From Uloborus plumipes (Eukaryota; Arthropoda; Arachnida; Araneae; Uloboridae), in assembly GCA_038373865.1 (NCBI GenBank), contig JAXGGA010002903.1:1-64000 (forward strand): a stretch of 64,000 bases of DNA, given 5' to 3'. Numbering within the stretch: the stretch's first letter is position 1; the number at the start of each line of letters is the position of its first letter. A program made the position numbers and the translations under genes. The notes below the pieces were generated by a model. That model was given only the letters and a program-made list of their open reading frames with translations, searched no databases and was not told where the DNA came from. Shown piece by piece: positions 21,056 to 31,289 of this stretch.

Positions 21056-23102
21056 CAGTGGTTCTCAACCTTTTTACGGCTAACGCCCCCTTTACCAGTG
21101 AATTTTTTTCCAACGCCCCCCTTTATGTTAAATGTTAGAGGGTGTGCAACAAGATGTTTAATTTCCTTCCGGAATTTTACAAAACTGTTAAACAAGATAT
21201 ATTTTTCCTCATTAGTCATTATTAGAATTAAAATGACGAATGCAGAGATAAAAAACAAATCTAGGATTAAAGATATTTTATTTTTAAAAGAATAACAACA
21301 AAATAAAATAAAATGGAAATGAACAAGCAAAAAAAATTTTTACTCGAAAAATGAAGGAAACAATCAAATGCAATAAAAATAAACAAGCAAAGCATTCTTT
21401 TTTCTCATTCAAAATATGAAAAGAGCATTCAGAAATCAAATATATGCTAGTGAGATATTTGTTCTTGGTGGTTTAAAGCCAGTTTTCTCACTGTCGGTTT
21501 AATATTTTTTGTAAGTGGAGGCGCAAGTCTCCTCTTGGGACGATTTGGAGTCGATTTCTCTATTTTGTAACTAGGTCGATGACAACAAAGAATCCTCATT
21601 CGACGAGGTAGAAAGAGGGGAAGACGACTTAGAAATTTTTGACGATAGCTCACAGTCTAGGATAAAGGCTACTAATGTCTCCTTGCAGGCAAAATTCTGT
21701 AAGATTGTTAACATTCTGGAAACCAGCTTTTCAAGTTTCAGTGGTTGAAAAATCTACCAATTCTTACTGATACTGAACATCTGCTGTCTCAATATTTTCA
21801 AAAGGGTTCATGGCCCATTGAGGAACGCTCAAAGACAAAAATATCCTCAAAATGCTCATAGAAGTCTTTGTGCAAAATAATAAAAAATTTAGGATAATAA
21901 AAAAAAAAAAAAAATTAGGAAAATAACCAAAATAAGGAAAATAGCCAAATTGCACGGATGCCACGGCCCATCGAGACATTTGGGATATCTTTAGAGTAAA
22001 CTTACTTTCTCATAAGTACTAAGCTAACTTATGAGAAAATGTGAAAGAAAATTAAGTAAGTAAAAAAAATCGATGACGTTTTAATATTCTGCCTAAAACG
22101 CTATTTGTGGGAGACACTAGAATGCAATTGGGAATCTGTTTCGCAGTATTTTAGTCCCCCCATTAAATTTTGGCAATAGACATTGAAATCTAGTATCCTA
22201 AACGGGAAATTGGTTCAGTCTGAAAACTAGTTTAACTTAGCAACAATCAAAACAGGCGACTGAAACTTGAGAACTTAATTTGACCGTTTTCACCTGCAAA
22301 TGCAGGACAGTATGATAATTACTAAACACAATTCGTTATTAAATTCTTTTGCAGATATTAGAAATTACATTGTTATGGTAAAAAAAAATCGATCAACAGT
22401 TTGGCTAAAAAATAGCCAAACGATGGTGTCGCTAATGCTTTTGAATTTTTTTAGCTATGTGTGATCAAAATTAGCTAATATTAAGTAAAAAAATGCATCC
22501 CTGATTGCTACTGTGATTTATTGTAACAGTTCTTCATTTGGTAAAGCTGGACCGCGGAGAGATGGCGGGTGATCTTGAAGTGGAAACGAACCGCTTTATT
22601 TTGTAATAGGTAGCATCAGACAAATCACGCAGGAAATAAAAATTTTAATGTACGTGTAAGTAGAAAATTACTTTTGACGCTGATTCTCCCTATTTCAAAA
22701 TGAAACAGGGTCGTTTCCACTTCAAGGTCTTTCGCCATCTCTCCGTCGCCAAGCTATAACATTCTCTCTCAAGATTGTCGGACGCAAAAGATCACTAAAA
22801 CCGATCACCTCCGAAAAACTTAAGGAAATAAGTTTAAAGATTCCAGAGAGCATAAGTTGTTTTAGCGTCGGCACAAATAATTCAAGTTGAACTCTTGATT
22901 TAATGCAAAATTCAATTTTGATTTTTTAAATTAAAATTAACTCTAATACATTTATTGACCTCTGACCCCCAAATTTTCCCACCCCTCCCTATCGCCCAAA
23001 ATATGCTCACCGCCCCCCCTACTGCCCAAAACATCTTCACCGCCCCTCAGCATCTTCCCACCGCCCACAGGGGGGCGGTACCGCCCCCGTTGAGAACCAC
23101 TG
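21056..23102. mobile_element. hAT-C: 2.0-kb non-autonomous hAT nested in hAT-B
   Basis: The ends are CAGTGGTTCTCAACC and its inverse GGTTGAGAACCACTG-type right end (TTGAGAACCACTG), a very common hAT terminus. The flanks are GTCTAGAC (21048-21055) and GTCTAGTC (23103-23110), a 7-of-8 TSD. C-rich CGCCCCCC blocks sit just inside both ends. There is no transposase; the small open frames are noise. A MITE sits inside at 22545-22755. Confidence 0.88.
22545..22755. mobile_element. 211-bp MITE nested in hAT-C
   Basis: Inverted arms of about 45 bases (22545-22589 and 22711-22755) share GGAGAGATGGCG and CTTGAAGTGGAAACGA with a handful of mismatches. It has no coding capacity. The TSD is not resolved. 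It is the innermost layer of the nest. Confidence 0.75.
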
Positions 23103-24107
23103 GTCTAGTCTAGACCATAGAAACGCCACAGACTCTACAGGCACAGTTCTACATCACGTAGTCAAGTTTCGGCGGAGAAAAGAGGAAACCGCAAAGGCAC
23201 TTTTCGGACAGCCTTTTGTCGCCGCTTTTCGAGCATTAGGGGAGAAAAGTGCGGGGCACGTGCACTTCCTAATACTACGCACAGTATAGATACAGTGGTT
23301 GAAAAGCAGCGGTAATCGGTGCTTTTTAAGGAAGAACAAGAAGTTCTGTCAAGAACTAAACGAGCCTACTTTCCCGTACATCGAAATCGGCATTGTAGCA
23401 TCTGATCAATATTCTCTTGATTATCTGAAACTGAAAATTATGTCAAACATACCTCTATAGCACTTAAAGCTGATTTCTAAAAGCAAAATATACCCCTCTC
23501 ATCAGATGAAATAGACACGTAAAAATTAAATAAACGAGTCAATTAAGTTTTGTCACACCTTTTAAAGAATGTAACTGTTATAGTCCTTCCGTAGAAAAAT
23601 TCCACAATCGTTTTCAAAAGAAAAAAAAAATAAACAAATAAAATAAAAGTACAAAGAAATTCAAAACACATTTTATCAAAGAAAGAAAAAAAAACTCGTT
23701 CGTTAATAAAATGTCTTGAATTTCATTTTTAATCCGTTGCCAGTTGTTAAATATAAATAAAGAATAAAATGCTCTTGTGAATGAAAAATTTTTGTTAACA
23801 AAAAAAAAAATCGTCTGGCCAAAAAAAAATCATAATAATAATAAATTATACAAAACAAATAAATAAATAAACAAAAAATCGTCTGCCCAGTCAGTCATTT
23901 TTTTCTGAGCCTGCATTTCCGCCATGTCTGCGGAGTCGGAGTCGGAATCAGAGTCCTCACAGAAGATTATTCAGAAAAGTACTTTACAATACATTATTTA
24001 TCAAAACCATTTTCTTACAAAGTTAGTTTGAAGGAAATCCGCCTTGAAGTTTAGAATCAACATTCAATTTAAATTTCTCCGTAGGCGCTCATGTTAAAAT
24101 TTTTTCT
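23103..24107. other. hAT-B interior, no gene
   Basis: AT-rich with A runs and AAAT simple repeats (for example 23810-23875). A GCGGAGTCGGAGTCGGA phrase lies near 23930. No recognisable coding sequence on either strand. Confidence 0.5.
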
Positions 24108-24720
24108 GAACGGTTCATCATTGAACGAAAAATTGTTCAAATTGAAAAGTGAAATATGGGAAGGAGCCTCTCCGAGATCTTTCGAACAAAAAAAAGTTTA
24201 TTCAATTCCGACGGTTCACTTAAAAGTTATTAGGTGGGGAAAGGTTGTTTGAACGGTTCAATGTTGAACGAAAAAAATGTTCAAATTGAAAATTTAAATA
24301 CGGTAATGAAGCATCCTTGCCGAGATCTTTCGAACAAAAAAAAGTTTGTTTAAATCGGACTGTTCACTCAAAAGTTATTAGGTGTGAGAGCTTTTTTGAA
24401 CGGTTCAATGTTGAACGAAAAAATTGTTCAAATCAAAAATGTAGGTACGGGAATGAAGTATCCTTGAAAAGATCTTTCGAACAAAAAAAAGTTTGTTCAA
24501 ATCGGACTGTTCATTCAAAAGTTAGTATCGCGGGACCGGTTATTTGAACGGCTCAAAGTTGAACCAAAAATTGTTCAAATCAAAAAATCAAATATGGGAA
24601 TGAGCTGTACTCGCCGAGATCTTTCCAACAAAAAAAAGTTTGTCCAAATCGGAATGTTCATTCAAAAGTTATTAGGGGGGGGACAGACAGACCGACAGAC
24701 CGACCGACAGACACACAAAT
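24108..24720 (+). repeat. About 146-bp tandem array with (ACAG)n tail
   Basis: GAACGG(T/C)TCA recurs at 24108, 24251, 24398 and 24546, giving periods of 143, 147 and 148 bases. Each unit also has GATCTTTC(G/C)AACAAAAAAAAG and a TTCAAAAGTTA(T/G)TA-type end. After the fourth unit the array runs into an ACAGACCGACAGAC simple repeat (about 24682-24716). Unit layout and tail resemble the 143-bp array at 35313-35620, though the sequence differs. Confidence 0.85.
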
Positions 24721-24789
24721 TCCCCATCTCAATACCCTACTTTCAAATTTTTAATTTTTCGATATTTATTTCATTTTTTTGTTTCTTTT

Positions 24790-24893
24790 TGACTTTTTTT
24801 ACTTGGCGATATTTTTTTTACTTGGCGATATTTTTTTTACTTGGCGATATTTTTTGGACTTGGCGACATTTTTTGGACTTGGCGACATTTTAT
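24790..24893 (+). repeat. About 22-bp tandem repeat
   Basis: Five head-to-tail copies of a unit built on ACTTGGCGA(T/C)ATTTTTT. It makes the repetitive hydrophobic frame at 24594-24953, which is not a real gene. Confidence 0.9.
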
Positions 24894-25448
24894 AGATGCA
24901 TTAAGCCAATTTTAATGCTTTTTTCGTTTCTTTTATTTTTAACGGGAAAGTAGGCTAAAAATGAACATTTCCGGGATTTTTTCTGCTTTTTTCGCTGTTT
25001 AATGCCTTAATATTTCCAAATCAGCCCATTACATGTCATTTAATGAAATTAAAAAAATGGTATGTTTTCTTCATGGGTAGGCACTGCCTACCTTGCCTAC
25101 CCAGACGGCACGTCTCTGGTGTCTAGGGAGGTCTTATGGATAAAATCAGACCCTATTTATTGCTTAAGCAATTTCCGAGGAAAAGGGGGTGGGGCTCGCT
25201 ATCAGGAAGAGAGGTTGCTTCCTTGTACCGAGACTGTCTCTGTGCCCCGTCTTTTCCTACAATGGTTACATTTAGGAAATTACATTTTTTCTCGTTTGAA
25301 AATAAAGTATGCATCATTTGACAAACAATTAATTTTTTTTTCACTTAAAAACTAGGGGGGCAAAATAATAACTCTGCCCCTGGACCAAAAAAAGTAGGGG
25401 GGCACTTGCCCCCCTATGCCCCCCCTAGATTACGCCACTGCTTCCTCG

Positions 25449-25800
25449 GAAGAAAGAATAGTTCATAGACAATACGCAAAAATGAAAATCTGACCAGCCT
25501 CCCCCCCCCCCAAGGAGAAAATAATATGCATTTTCAGTTGGGGGGGGGGGCGGGGAGATCAACCCCTCAAAAACTGAAACTAAATTAAAAAATAATTTAG
25601 TTTAAATACGCATTGAAAAAAAAAAAAAAAAAAAAAAAACACGAAAGTTTCGCCCCTTCGAAGAATTGTATAAAATAATATTCTTTTGAGACAAAATAAA
25701 AAGTCGCCTCCTCCCCCAAAGACAGAAGATTTGCAAATATATGCACAATTATTGTAGAAATACTCTGTAAATAATGATTCATTCAAATTATCGCGAAATT
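25449..25800. repeat. C-rich minisatellite, right part
   Basis: Continuation of the array at 16540-17518 beyond hAT-A: C runs at about 25500-25511, a G run at 25542-25553, and AAATACGCATTGAAA-type AT blocks. An A run follows (25617-25639). Confidence 0.6.
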
Positions 25801-26253
25801 TAATAAAAGTATCAAATCCTTTGCTGCAACTTAAAAAACGGAAAATAGCTCTTTCTTAGATCCAAAATTGAATTATTAAAGTTAACTTGAAAAATTAGCG
25901 AAAAAGCTCGAAAATAACTGTCCTCACAAAGCAGCACCTTCAGCTGTCAGATAGGCACGCGATCAACACAAACAATCCCTGCAGGGCTGCCGTTTGACAG
26001 ATGTCATGTGGTACAATGTCATCTCCCCTCGATAATAATAGCTCCATGTGTTGAACCTGTCAAACTCTAGATGGCGCTGAAGTTTAAGGGTATATAGCGC
26101 GGGGAGCTACTGAACCAGACGCCCGGCGCAATAGGCTATTACAACTGAAAACTCTGCAAGCTTATTCTCAATGCTAGTAAAGGTCGAACGTTTCGAGTCT
26201 ACTCCAAGGGTAAACAAATGACAAAGCATATCAATTTAAAACTTTAATTCTCT
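25801..26253. other. 5' flank of the Tc1/mariner transposase
   Basis: No gene. Some sequence between about 26160 and 26247 appears to encode the missing start of the transposase in frame, with a stop TAA at 26245-26247. I could not pair terminal inverted repeats with the 3' side (27229-27400). Confidence 0.45.
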
Positions 26254-27228
26254 CATGCCATTTCGGAAATCGTTAGAGAATTCAACATTCCCAGATCCAC
26301 TGTGTCAAGAGTGTGCCGAGAGTATGAAATTTCAGGCATAACATCCCACCATGGACAGCGCAGTGGTCGACCGCCTGCACTTAAAGATCGAGACCGGCGA
26401 CGTCTGCAAAGAGTCGTAAATTCTAACAGACAAGCAACACTGCGTCAAATCACCGTAGAAATCAATGTGGGACGTACAATGGACGTGTCTGCTAGAACTG
26501 TGCGGAGAAATTTGGATTTCTTGGGCTATTCCAGCAGAAGACCGACTCGAGTGCCTTTACTGACAGAACGACATCGCTTGCAGCGACTCTCGTGGGCACG
26601 TGAGCATATCGGTTGGTCCCTAGATGAATGGAAAACCGTGGCCTGGTCCGATGAGTCACGATTTCAGCTGGTAAGAGCCGATGGTAGGGTTCGAGTGTGG
26701 CGCAGACCCCACGAAGCCATGGACCCAAACTGTCAGCAAGGCACTGTTCAAGCTGGTGGTGGCTCCGTAATGGTGTGGGCTGTTTTTTCATGGCATGGAC
26801 TTGGTCCTCTAGTGCGACTGGACCGAACATTGACTGGAAATGCTTATGTGCAGCTACTTGGAGATCACTTGCAGCCATTCATGGACTTCATGTACCCAAA
26901 CAACGATGGGATTTTTATGGATGACAATGCGCCATGTCACCGGGCCACAACTGTTCGCAATTGGTTTGAAGAAAATTCTGGACAATTCCAACGAATGATT
27001 TGGCCACCTAGATCGCCCGACATGAATCCCATTGAGCATTTATGGGACACCATCGAGAGGTCTGTTCGTGCCCAAAATCCTGCCCCATCAACGCTTTCAC
27101 AATTATGGACGTCTATCGAGACAGCATGGCTCAATATTCCTGCAGAAGACTTCCAACGACTTGTTGAGTCCATGCCACGTCGAGTTGTTGCACTTCGCCG
27201 GGCAAAAGGAGGGCCGACACGATATTAA
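26254..27228 (+). pseudogene. Tc1/mariner transposase, DD36E spacing
   Basis: Cut-and-paste transposase. The longest ATG frame starts at 26302, but homology-like sequence (HAISEIVREFNIPRSTVSR, the second part of the paired helix-turn-helix) is in frame from 26254. It is cut off by a TAA at 26245-26247, so the DNA-binding N-terminus is damaged. The catalytic core is clean: WSDESRF, MDDNAPCH and SPDMNPIEHLWD. Counting from the D before NAPCH to the catalytic E gives 36 intervening residues, as in the DD36E (Incomer-type) group rather than the DD34E of classic Tc1. The C-terminus looks complete (RRVVALRRAKGG). The TIRs are unresolved. Confidence 0.88.
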
Positions 27229-27496
27229 GAGGTATCCCATGACTTTTATCACTTCAGTGTAATTTCTTAAGTTAATTATTTTTAGACTTTTTTTGTCATC
27301 TATAAACAAATATTTTCTTTAACCACTTAACTGTCTTTTTTTTCTGAGATATTGTGTCCAAAAATGAGCATTTTTTTAAAAAATAATTTGATTTTAAAAT
27401 CTATAAAAAGAACTCAAATCAAGAGTCAAAAATATAAGTGTTGAATTTATGAAGTTATGTTAATTTTTATTTACGACAAAAAATTACATTTCTACT
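27229..27496. other. No gene recognised
   Basis: AT-rich spacer between the Tc1/mariner stop and the piggyBac remnant. No TIR matching the upstream flank was found. Confidence 0.45.
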
Positions 27497-28283
27497 TTAA
27501 GTTTTTTTTCCAGTGAAATAAGCGATTTGGGAAAACACTTTACAGAAAGGATATTTGAAAAGAAAATTTATTAAACTTAAAACTAATATGTTTAAAAATT
27601 CAGCTTTTGTATGAAAAATTTTAAAGCACTGTGACAAGCATAGTCCAACATCGCAGTCGCGACAAATATATCTAGTTTCTTTTCTCACTCTTTTTCCGAA
27701 ATTGTTTCTTTTAGGGTAGCACACAATGTTCTGCCTTGTTGGTCTCTGTTTTTTATCGCTGAGAGCAATTATTTCTAAAATGCGCCTTTCAGTCAATCGT
27801 AAAGGATTGAGTAAAATTCCTGGTTGTCTCATTTTTTCATTTGAAGTCCTGTGTCTTTCAATCAGGCGATCAATTATATCAAGTTTGAAACTCAAATGAG
27901 AGTATTTTCCTCTATGTGCTTCTAGTATAGAACAAATCCATCCCACAGCGATACATCTAAAAGATGGAAGAATATTTTTTTATAATATTTCTTTCCTCTC
28001 TTCTTTGTGACTGGATAATTGGTGAGATGCTGATCCATTCAATCAACACCTCCCATTGTATTATATTCCATCACTATTTCTTGCTTCTTTCTGACCTCCT
28101 CCTTATAAGAGGGCACTTCAATCATTATAGGGTTGTGTATTGTAGATAATAGGGACATAGCTTTCTTATCCATCCATTTCATTAGACAAACTTTCCCTCT
28201 TTGGTATGCACAGATTTTTACTATGTTAAACTTTTTCTTCTGTAATTTTTCTAGGACGTCCTTTCTGGTAAGTTTCCATATAT
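27497..28283 (-). pseudogene. Decayed piggyBac-type transposase, C-terminal half
   Basis: The minus strand from 28283 encodes TRKDVLEKLQKK, AYQRGKV, LMKWMDKKAMSLLSTIHN and YNTMGGVD. It continues past an in-frame stop with DQHLTNYPVTKKRGKKYYKK and LWDGFVLY, a second stop and a frameshift, then 27946-27497 with RPTRQNIVC and the zinc cluster CRDCDVGLCLSQCFKIFH. These are the GGVD and C-terminal cysteine motifs of piggyBac/PGBD4-like transposases. Two stops plus a frameshift make it inactive. The 5' half is missing, cut at 28283 by the neighbouring GGGCGATTC element. Confidence 0.88.
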
Positions 28284-29070
28284 GGGCGATTCTCTGTAAA
28301 CTCGTCATTTTCCATACAGAATGTCCAGGCAGTTTTTTTTTTAAATGTTCGTATAATATTAATACTATTGCTCAGGAAATGAATCTTATACTTTGGTTTG
28401 AAAGAGGGCCAATTGAAGTTTATATTTTTCTGATAAATAATGACAGGGCACTAGTCACTTGTCTACTATAACAAGGCAGGAGACTGGATTTGCACTTTGT
28501 TGTGTAATATCTGCAAAATAATTGGAACATAATTAATATTACACCCTTGCTACAAAAGTGCCACAACTCAAAAATTGTAATTTTTGAGTTATGACCGTCA
28601 TTAGACGTAGTTTACACGTCTCTACCAGTCTTCAAAAGAGCCAGAAGTTGCATTGAAAAATCAGCCGCTAAAGGGCAGTTATGCCGTTTTGTCGTTATCA
28701 AGATGCATAGGACCCCTTCCACTGAAATGCCACATCTTGAGTTGTCGCCCAGCGGTCGTAGAGTAACGTGCGTAACTAACGATCATAGTTTGAGATGTAT
28801 CGGTCTTCATATTGACAAATTCAAAAATACTGAAATGTGCCTAGTCAGCCCGGGAACAGTTTTTTGCAATTCCTGGAAAACGTAGTTTTTGAGTTGTGGC
28901 ACTTTAGTAGCAAGGGTGCGATATGTTTAATAATTGAACGAATAAACATTAATAATATCACTTAGCAGAGGACTGTTTTCGCAACGACCAAGATGCACAC
29001 TTTTGCCTCAAATGTGGTTCTGAAACTAAACAAAGTGGCGTTTTAACACCATTCTCGGCAATTTCCATTC
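28284..29070 (-). mobile_element. Partial inverted copy of the GGGCGATTC element
   Basis: It begins GGGCGATTCTCTGTAAAC. For several hundred bases it matches the reverse complement of the right end of the element ending at 30977 (shared GTTTGAAAGAGGGCCAATTG, GCAGAGGACTGTTTTCGCAACG-type text). The match is broken only by the MITE at 28542-28919. The copy's own other end was not found. It lies directly against the piggyBac coding remnant. TATAT occurs at 28279-28283 and again at 30979-30983, so the two copies may instead be the long arms of a single 2.7-kb foldback unit. Confidence 0.7.
28542..28919. mobile_element. 378-bp MITE inserted in the GGGCGATTC copy
   Basis: Inverted arms (28542-28574 and about 28886-28919) share CACCCTTGCTAC, AAAGTGCCACAACTCAAAAA. 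The sequence flanking it on both sides is continuous in the uninterrupted inverted copy near 30650-30730, which shows it is an insertion. The small frame at 28703-28885 is not credible as a gene. Confidence 0.85.
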
Positions 29071-30039
29071 TTGGAATAGCCATTTTGCCATGAAATTTTT
29101 TTCTAATAAGTGGGATATTCCATTATCCGGATGAAAATAATGCAGTACAAGGGTTTGATATATTGAAAATGTATTATACTAGCGGATATTCTTTTAACCG
29201 ATATTCTAATAAGTGGGTTCGACTGTACGTACCTTTTGGTAAAGATGAAATATAAAAACTTACCAGGGAAAATACTGCACCGACCGGCGCAGTACGCTTT
29301 GTGGCACTTTCAACGAGAATTAATGCAATAATATTCAAATTTTGTTTAAACCGTCTTAACTAGCTTTTAACTTTACCCAGTACATTATAAATATACAGTT
29401 AAATTTAGATTTCGGACTTCTAAGAAACAAGTTGGTGACCAATGGTATGATTGAGATTTAAGTAAAAAGGATTCCACCTGTGATGCCGTTAGACCTGCCA
29501 AGTGACGGAAAGAGAGCTTTTCCAAAAAGACCAAACGGACAAAACCTTTGAAGAGACTGGCTTGCATGAGTGAGACTGCAGAGTCCTTATTTTGTTTTCC
29601 ATGTGGGCTTTTTTTATAAGAGCATTGGGGACGAGAAACCAAATAAGTCCGTTTTGTTAAGTAATGATTGATGGAAAAAGGAATATGGATGGCAAAAGCT
29701 GTACAATAAGTTACCATCATATGAAACAAGTGCTTTCCACAAAAGTAGCTGGGTCATTTTCAAAATGTTTGCCAAAACATCATTTGAAAAAATTCAAACA
29801 TAAATTTCACCAATTGATTTATTTCTCAGTGGATACATACCTAGAAAGAGCTAATTTTTAAGGATACAATCACATTTGAGTGTAATTTTTTATACAGCCA
29901 GAGATATTTGACTTTAAAAGTAAATTTTTCACATTCAATGTTATGAGTGTTACTGGACAACATGAGAACATTTCCATAGAGTGTTTTTGTGATTATTTGT
30001 ACAAAAATGGCACATATTTTGAGTAAGTATGTCTCTTGA
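29071..30039. other. No gene recognised
   Basis: AT-rich, no coding motif on either strand. A stretch at about 29914-29965 (…ATGAGTGTTAC…) is related to 31000-31055, beyond the right end of the 30044-30977 element, so the two flanks share a repeat. Confidence 0.4.
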
Positions 30040-30043
30040 CTAT

Positions 30044-30977
30044 GGGCGATTCTCTGTAAACTGGTAATTGGCTGTCCGGACTGAGTATTTTAAAAATAGT
30101 AAAGTGTAATAAAGTAATTATCGCTCTTAATACAAGTAAAGCATTAATACTTTGTGGCCCAATTGTATTTAGAGTGATAACAATTTAATTTTTTTTTCTA
30201 GAAATTATCTAAGCGCCAAAAACACAGTCCCCTGGCTGTCCCAATCCCATAGTCTAACTGTTAAAGATAGTATTTCAAAAAATCTATTAGCACTACACAA
30301 ATTTGGCAACTAATATCTAAAAATAGAATAATGAAGCTATATTTTTCTAATGAAATAAGGTATAATTACGTATTTCTAAAACTTAAAATTGTCATGTAAA
30401 TTCTGTCCGGAGTTTTTTCAAACAGTCCCCTGCAACAAATTCAAAGCTGTAATACGAAAAATCTATCACTTTTGCAAATTCTTTTTAGTATGAAGTTTAA
30501 ATTGATCAGTGTGAATTTGCCGAAATCGACGGGAACGGTGTTGAAACGCTACTTTGCTTAGTTTGAGAGCCACATTTGTGTTGAAAGTATGCATCAGGGT
30601 CGTTGCGAAAACAGTCCTCTGGGAAGTGATTTTATTAAAGTCAATTAATTTAATTATAAAACATATTAGTTATTATGTCCACGATTTTGTGCTTAAATTT
30701 ATAGGTAGTCTCAAAACTAATTATGTTCCAATAGTTTTGCAGATATTACGCAACAAAGAGCAAAAACAGTCACCTGGCACAGTCCCCTGCCTAGTTATAC
30801 TAGGCGGGGGACTTACCCCTTATCATGATTTATCAGAAAAACTTCAATTGGCCCTCTTTCAAACCAAAGTAATAGATTCATTTTCTGAGCAATAGTATTA
30901 TAATTATACGAACATTTCAAAAAACCGTGCCCGGACAGATTTCGGGTGAAAAATGACGAGTTTACAGAGAATCGCCC
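30044..30977. mobile_element. 0.93-kb non-autonomous element, GGGCGATTC ends, 4-bp TSD
   Basis: The left end GGGCGATTCTCTGTAAACT and its right-end inverse (AGTTTACAGAGAATCGCCC, with one mismatch) are flanked by CTAT (30040-30043 and 30978-30981). Inside, the motif CAGTCCCCTG and close variants recur near 30223, 30424, 30611, 30767 and 30779. There is no transposase. TIR style and TSD length resemble the autonomous element at 59350-63516, whose TIR is GGGTCATTTTCYCTAAA, suggesting a related transposase family. Confidence 0.75.
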
Positions 30978-31228
30978 CTATATCACATTTTAAAAAAATG
31001 ATTAAAAATTTTTTGATAAAAATGCACAATATTCAGTGTCATGAGTGTTACCAAGTGCCGTATTTTGACTTCTTGTCATTATAATTAATGAAATGAAAAA
31101 ATGTTTAAAAACACTATTGTTGTGATGATACATTGCTCCTAAGTAAGATGCAAATTTTTATAGTTTTTCGCGCTTATTATTATTTTTTGTTAATTGTATT
31201 TTAGAACTTGTTTAGCAGGTAACACTCA

Positions 31229-31254
31229 CAGGGGCGCCGACTTATAAAAAATAT

Positions 31255-31289
<35 letters not shown>

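Larger units (their letters stand above)
20688..25118. mobile_element. hAT-B: 4.4-kb hAT element nested in hAT-A
   Basis: The left end CAGGCACGTGCCGTC and the right end (reverse complement CAGAGACGTGCCGTC) match at 13 of 15 bases. They are flanked by a perfect 8-bp duplication GTGTCTAG (20680-20687 and 25119-25126). No transposase was recognised inside. The interior carries hAT-C, a 146-bp tandem array and a 22-bp array. Confidence 0.92.
17527..25440 (-). mobile_element. hAT-A: 7.9-kb composite hAT element
   Basis: The left end CATAGGCGTAATTTGG and the right end (reverse complement CAGTGGCGTAATCTAG) are imperfect TIRs. They are flanked by a perfect 8-bp duplication CTTCCTCG (17519-17526 and 25441-25448), the hallmark of hAT transposition. 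The interior holds a decayed minus-strand hAT transposase (18590-19330) and the nested hAT-B (20688-25118). Without hAT-B the element is about 3.5 kb. It interrupts the C-rich minisatellite. Confidence 0.92.

Noticed and set aside
24108..24690. Possible CRISPR-like spaced repeat array
   Set aside because: Units are contiguous about 146-bp tandem repeats with no unique spacers; the genome is eukaryotic.
24594..24953. 119-residue frame with repeated aromatic segments that looks membrane-like
   Set aside because: Explained by the 22-bp tandem repeat and flanking simple sequence.
25930..27400. Terminal inverted repeats of the Tc1/mariner copy
   Set aside because: Several candidate phrases were compared across the transposase and none paired convincingly.
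28703..28885. 60-residue frame
   Set aside because: Lies wholly inside the 378-bp MITE and has no conserved motif.
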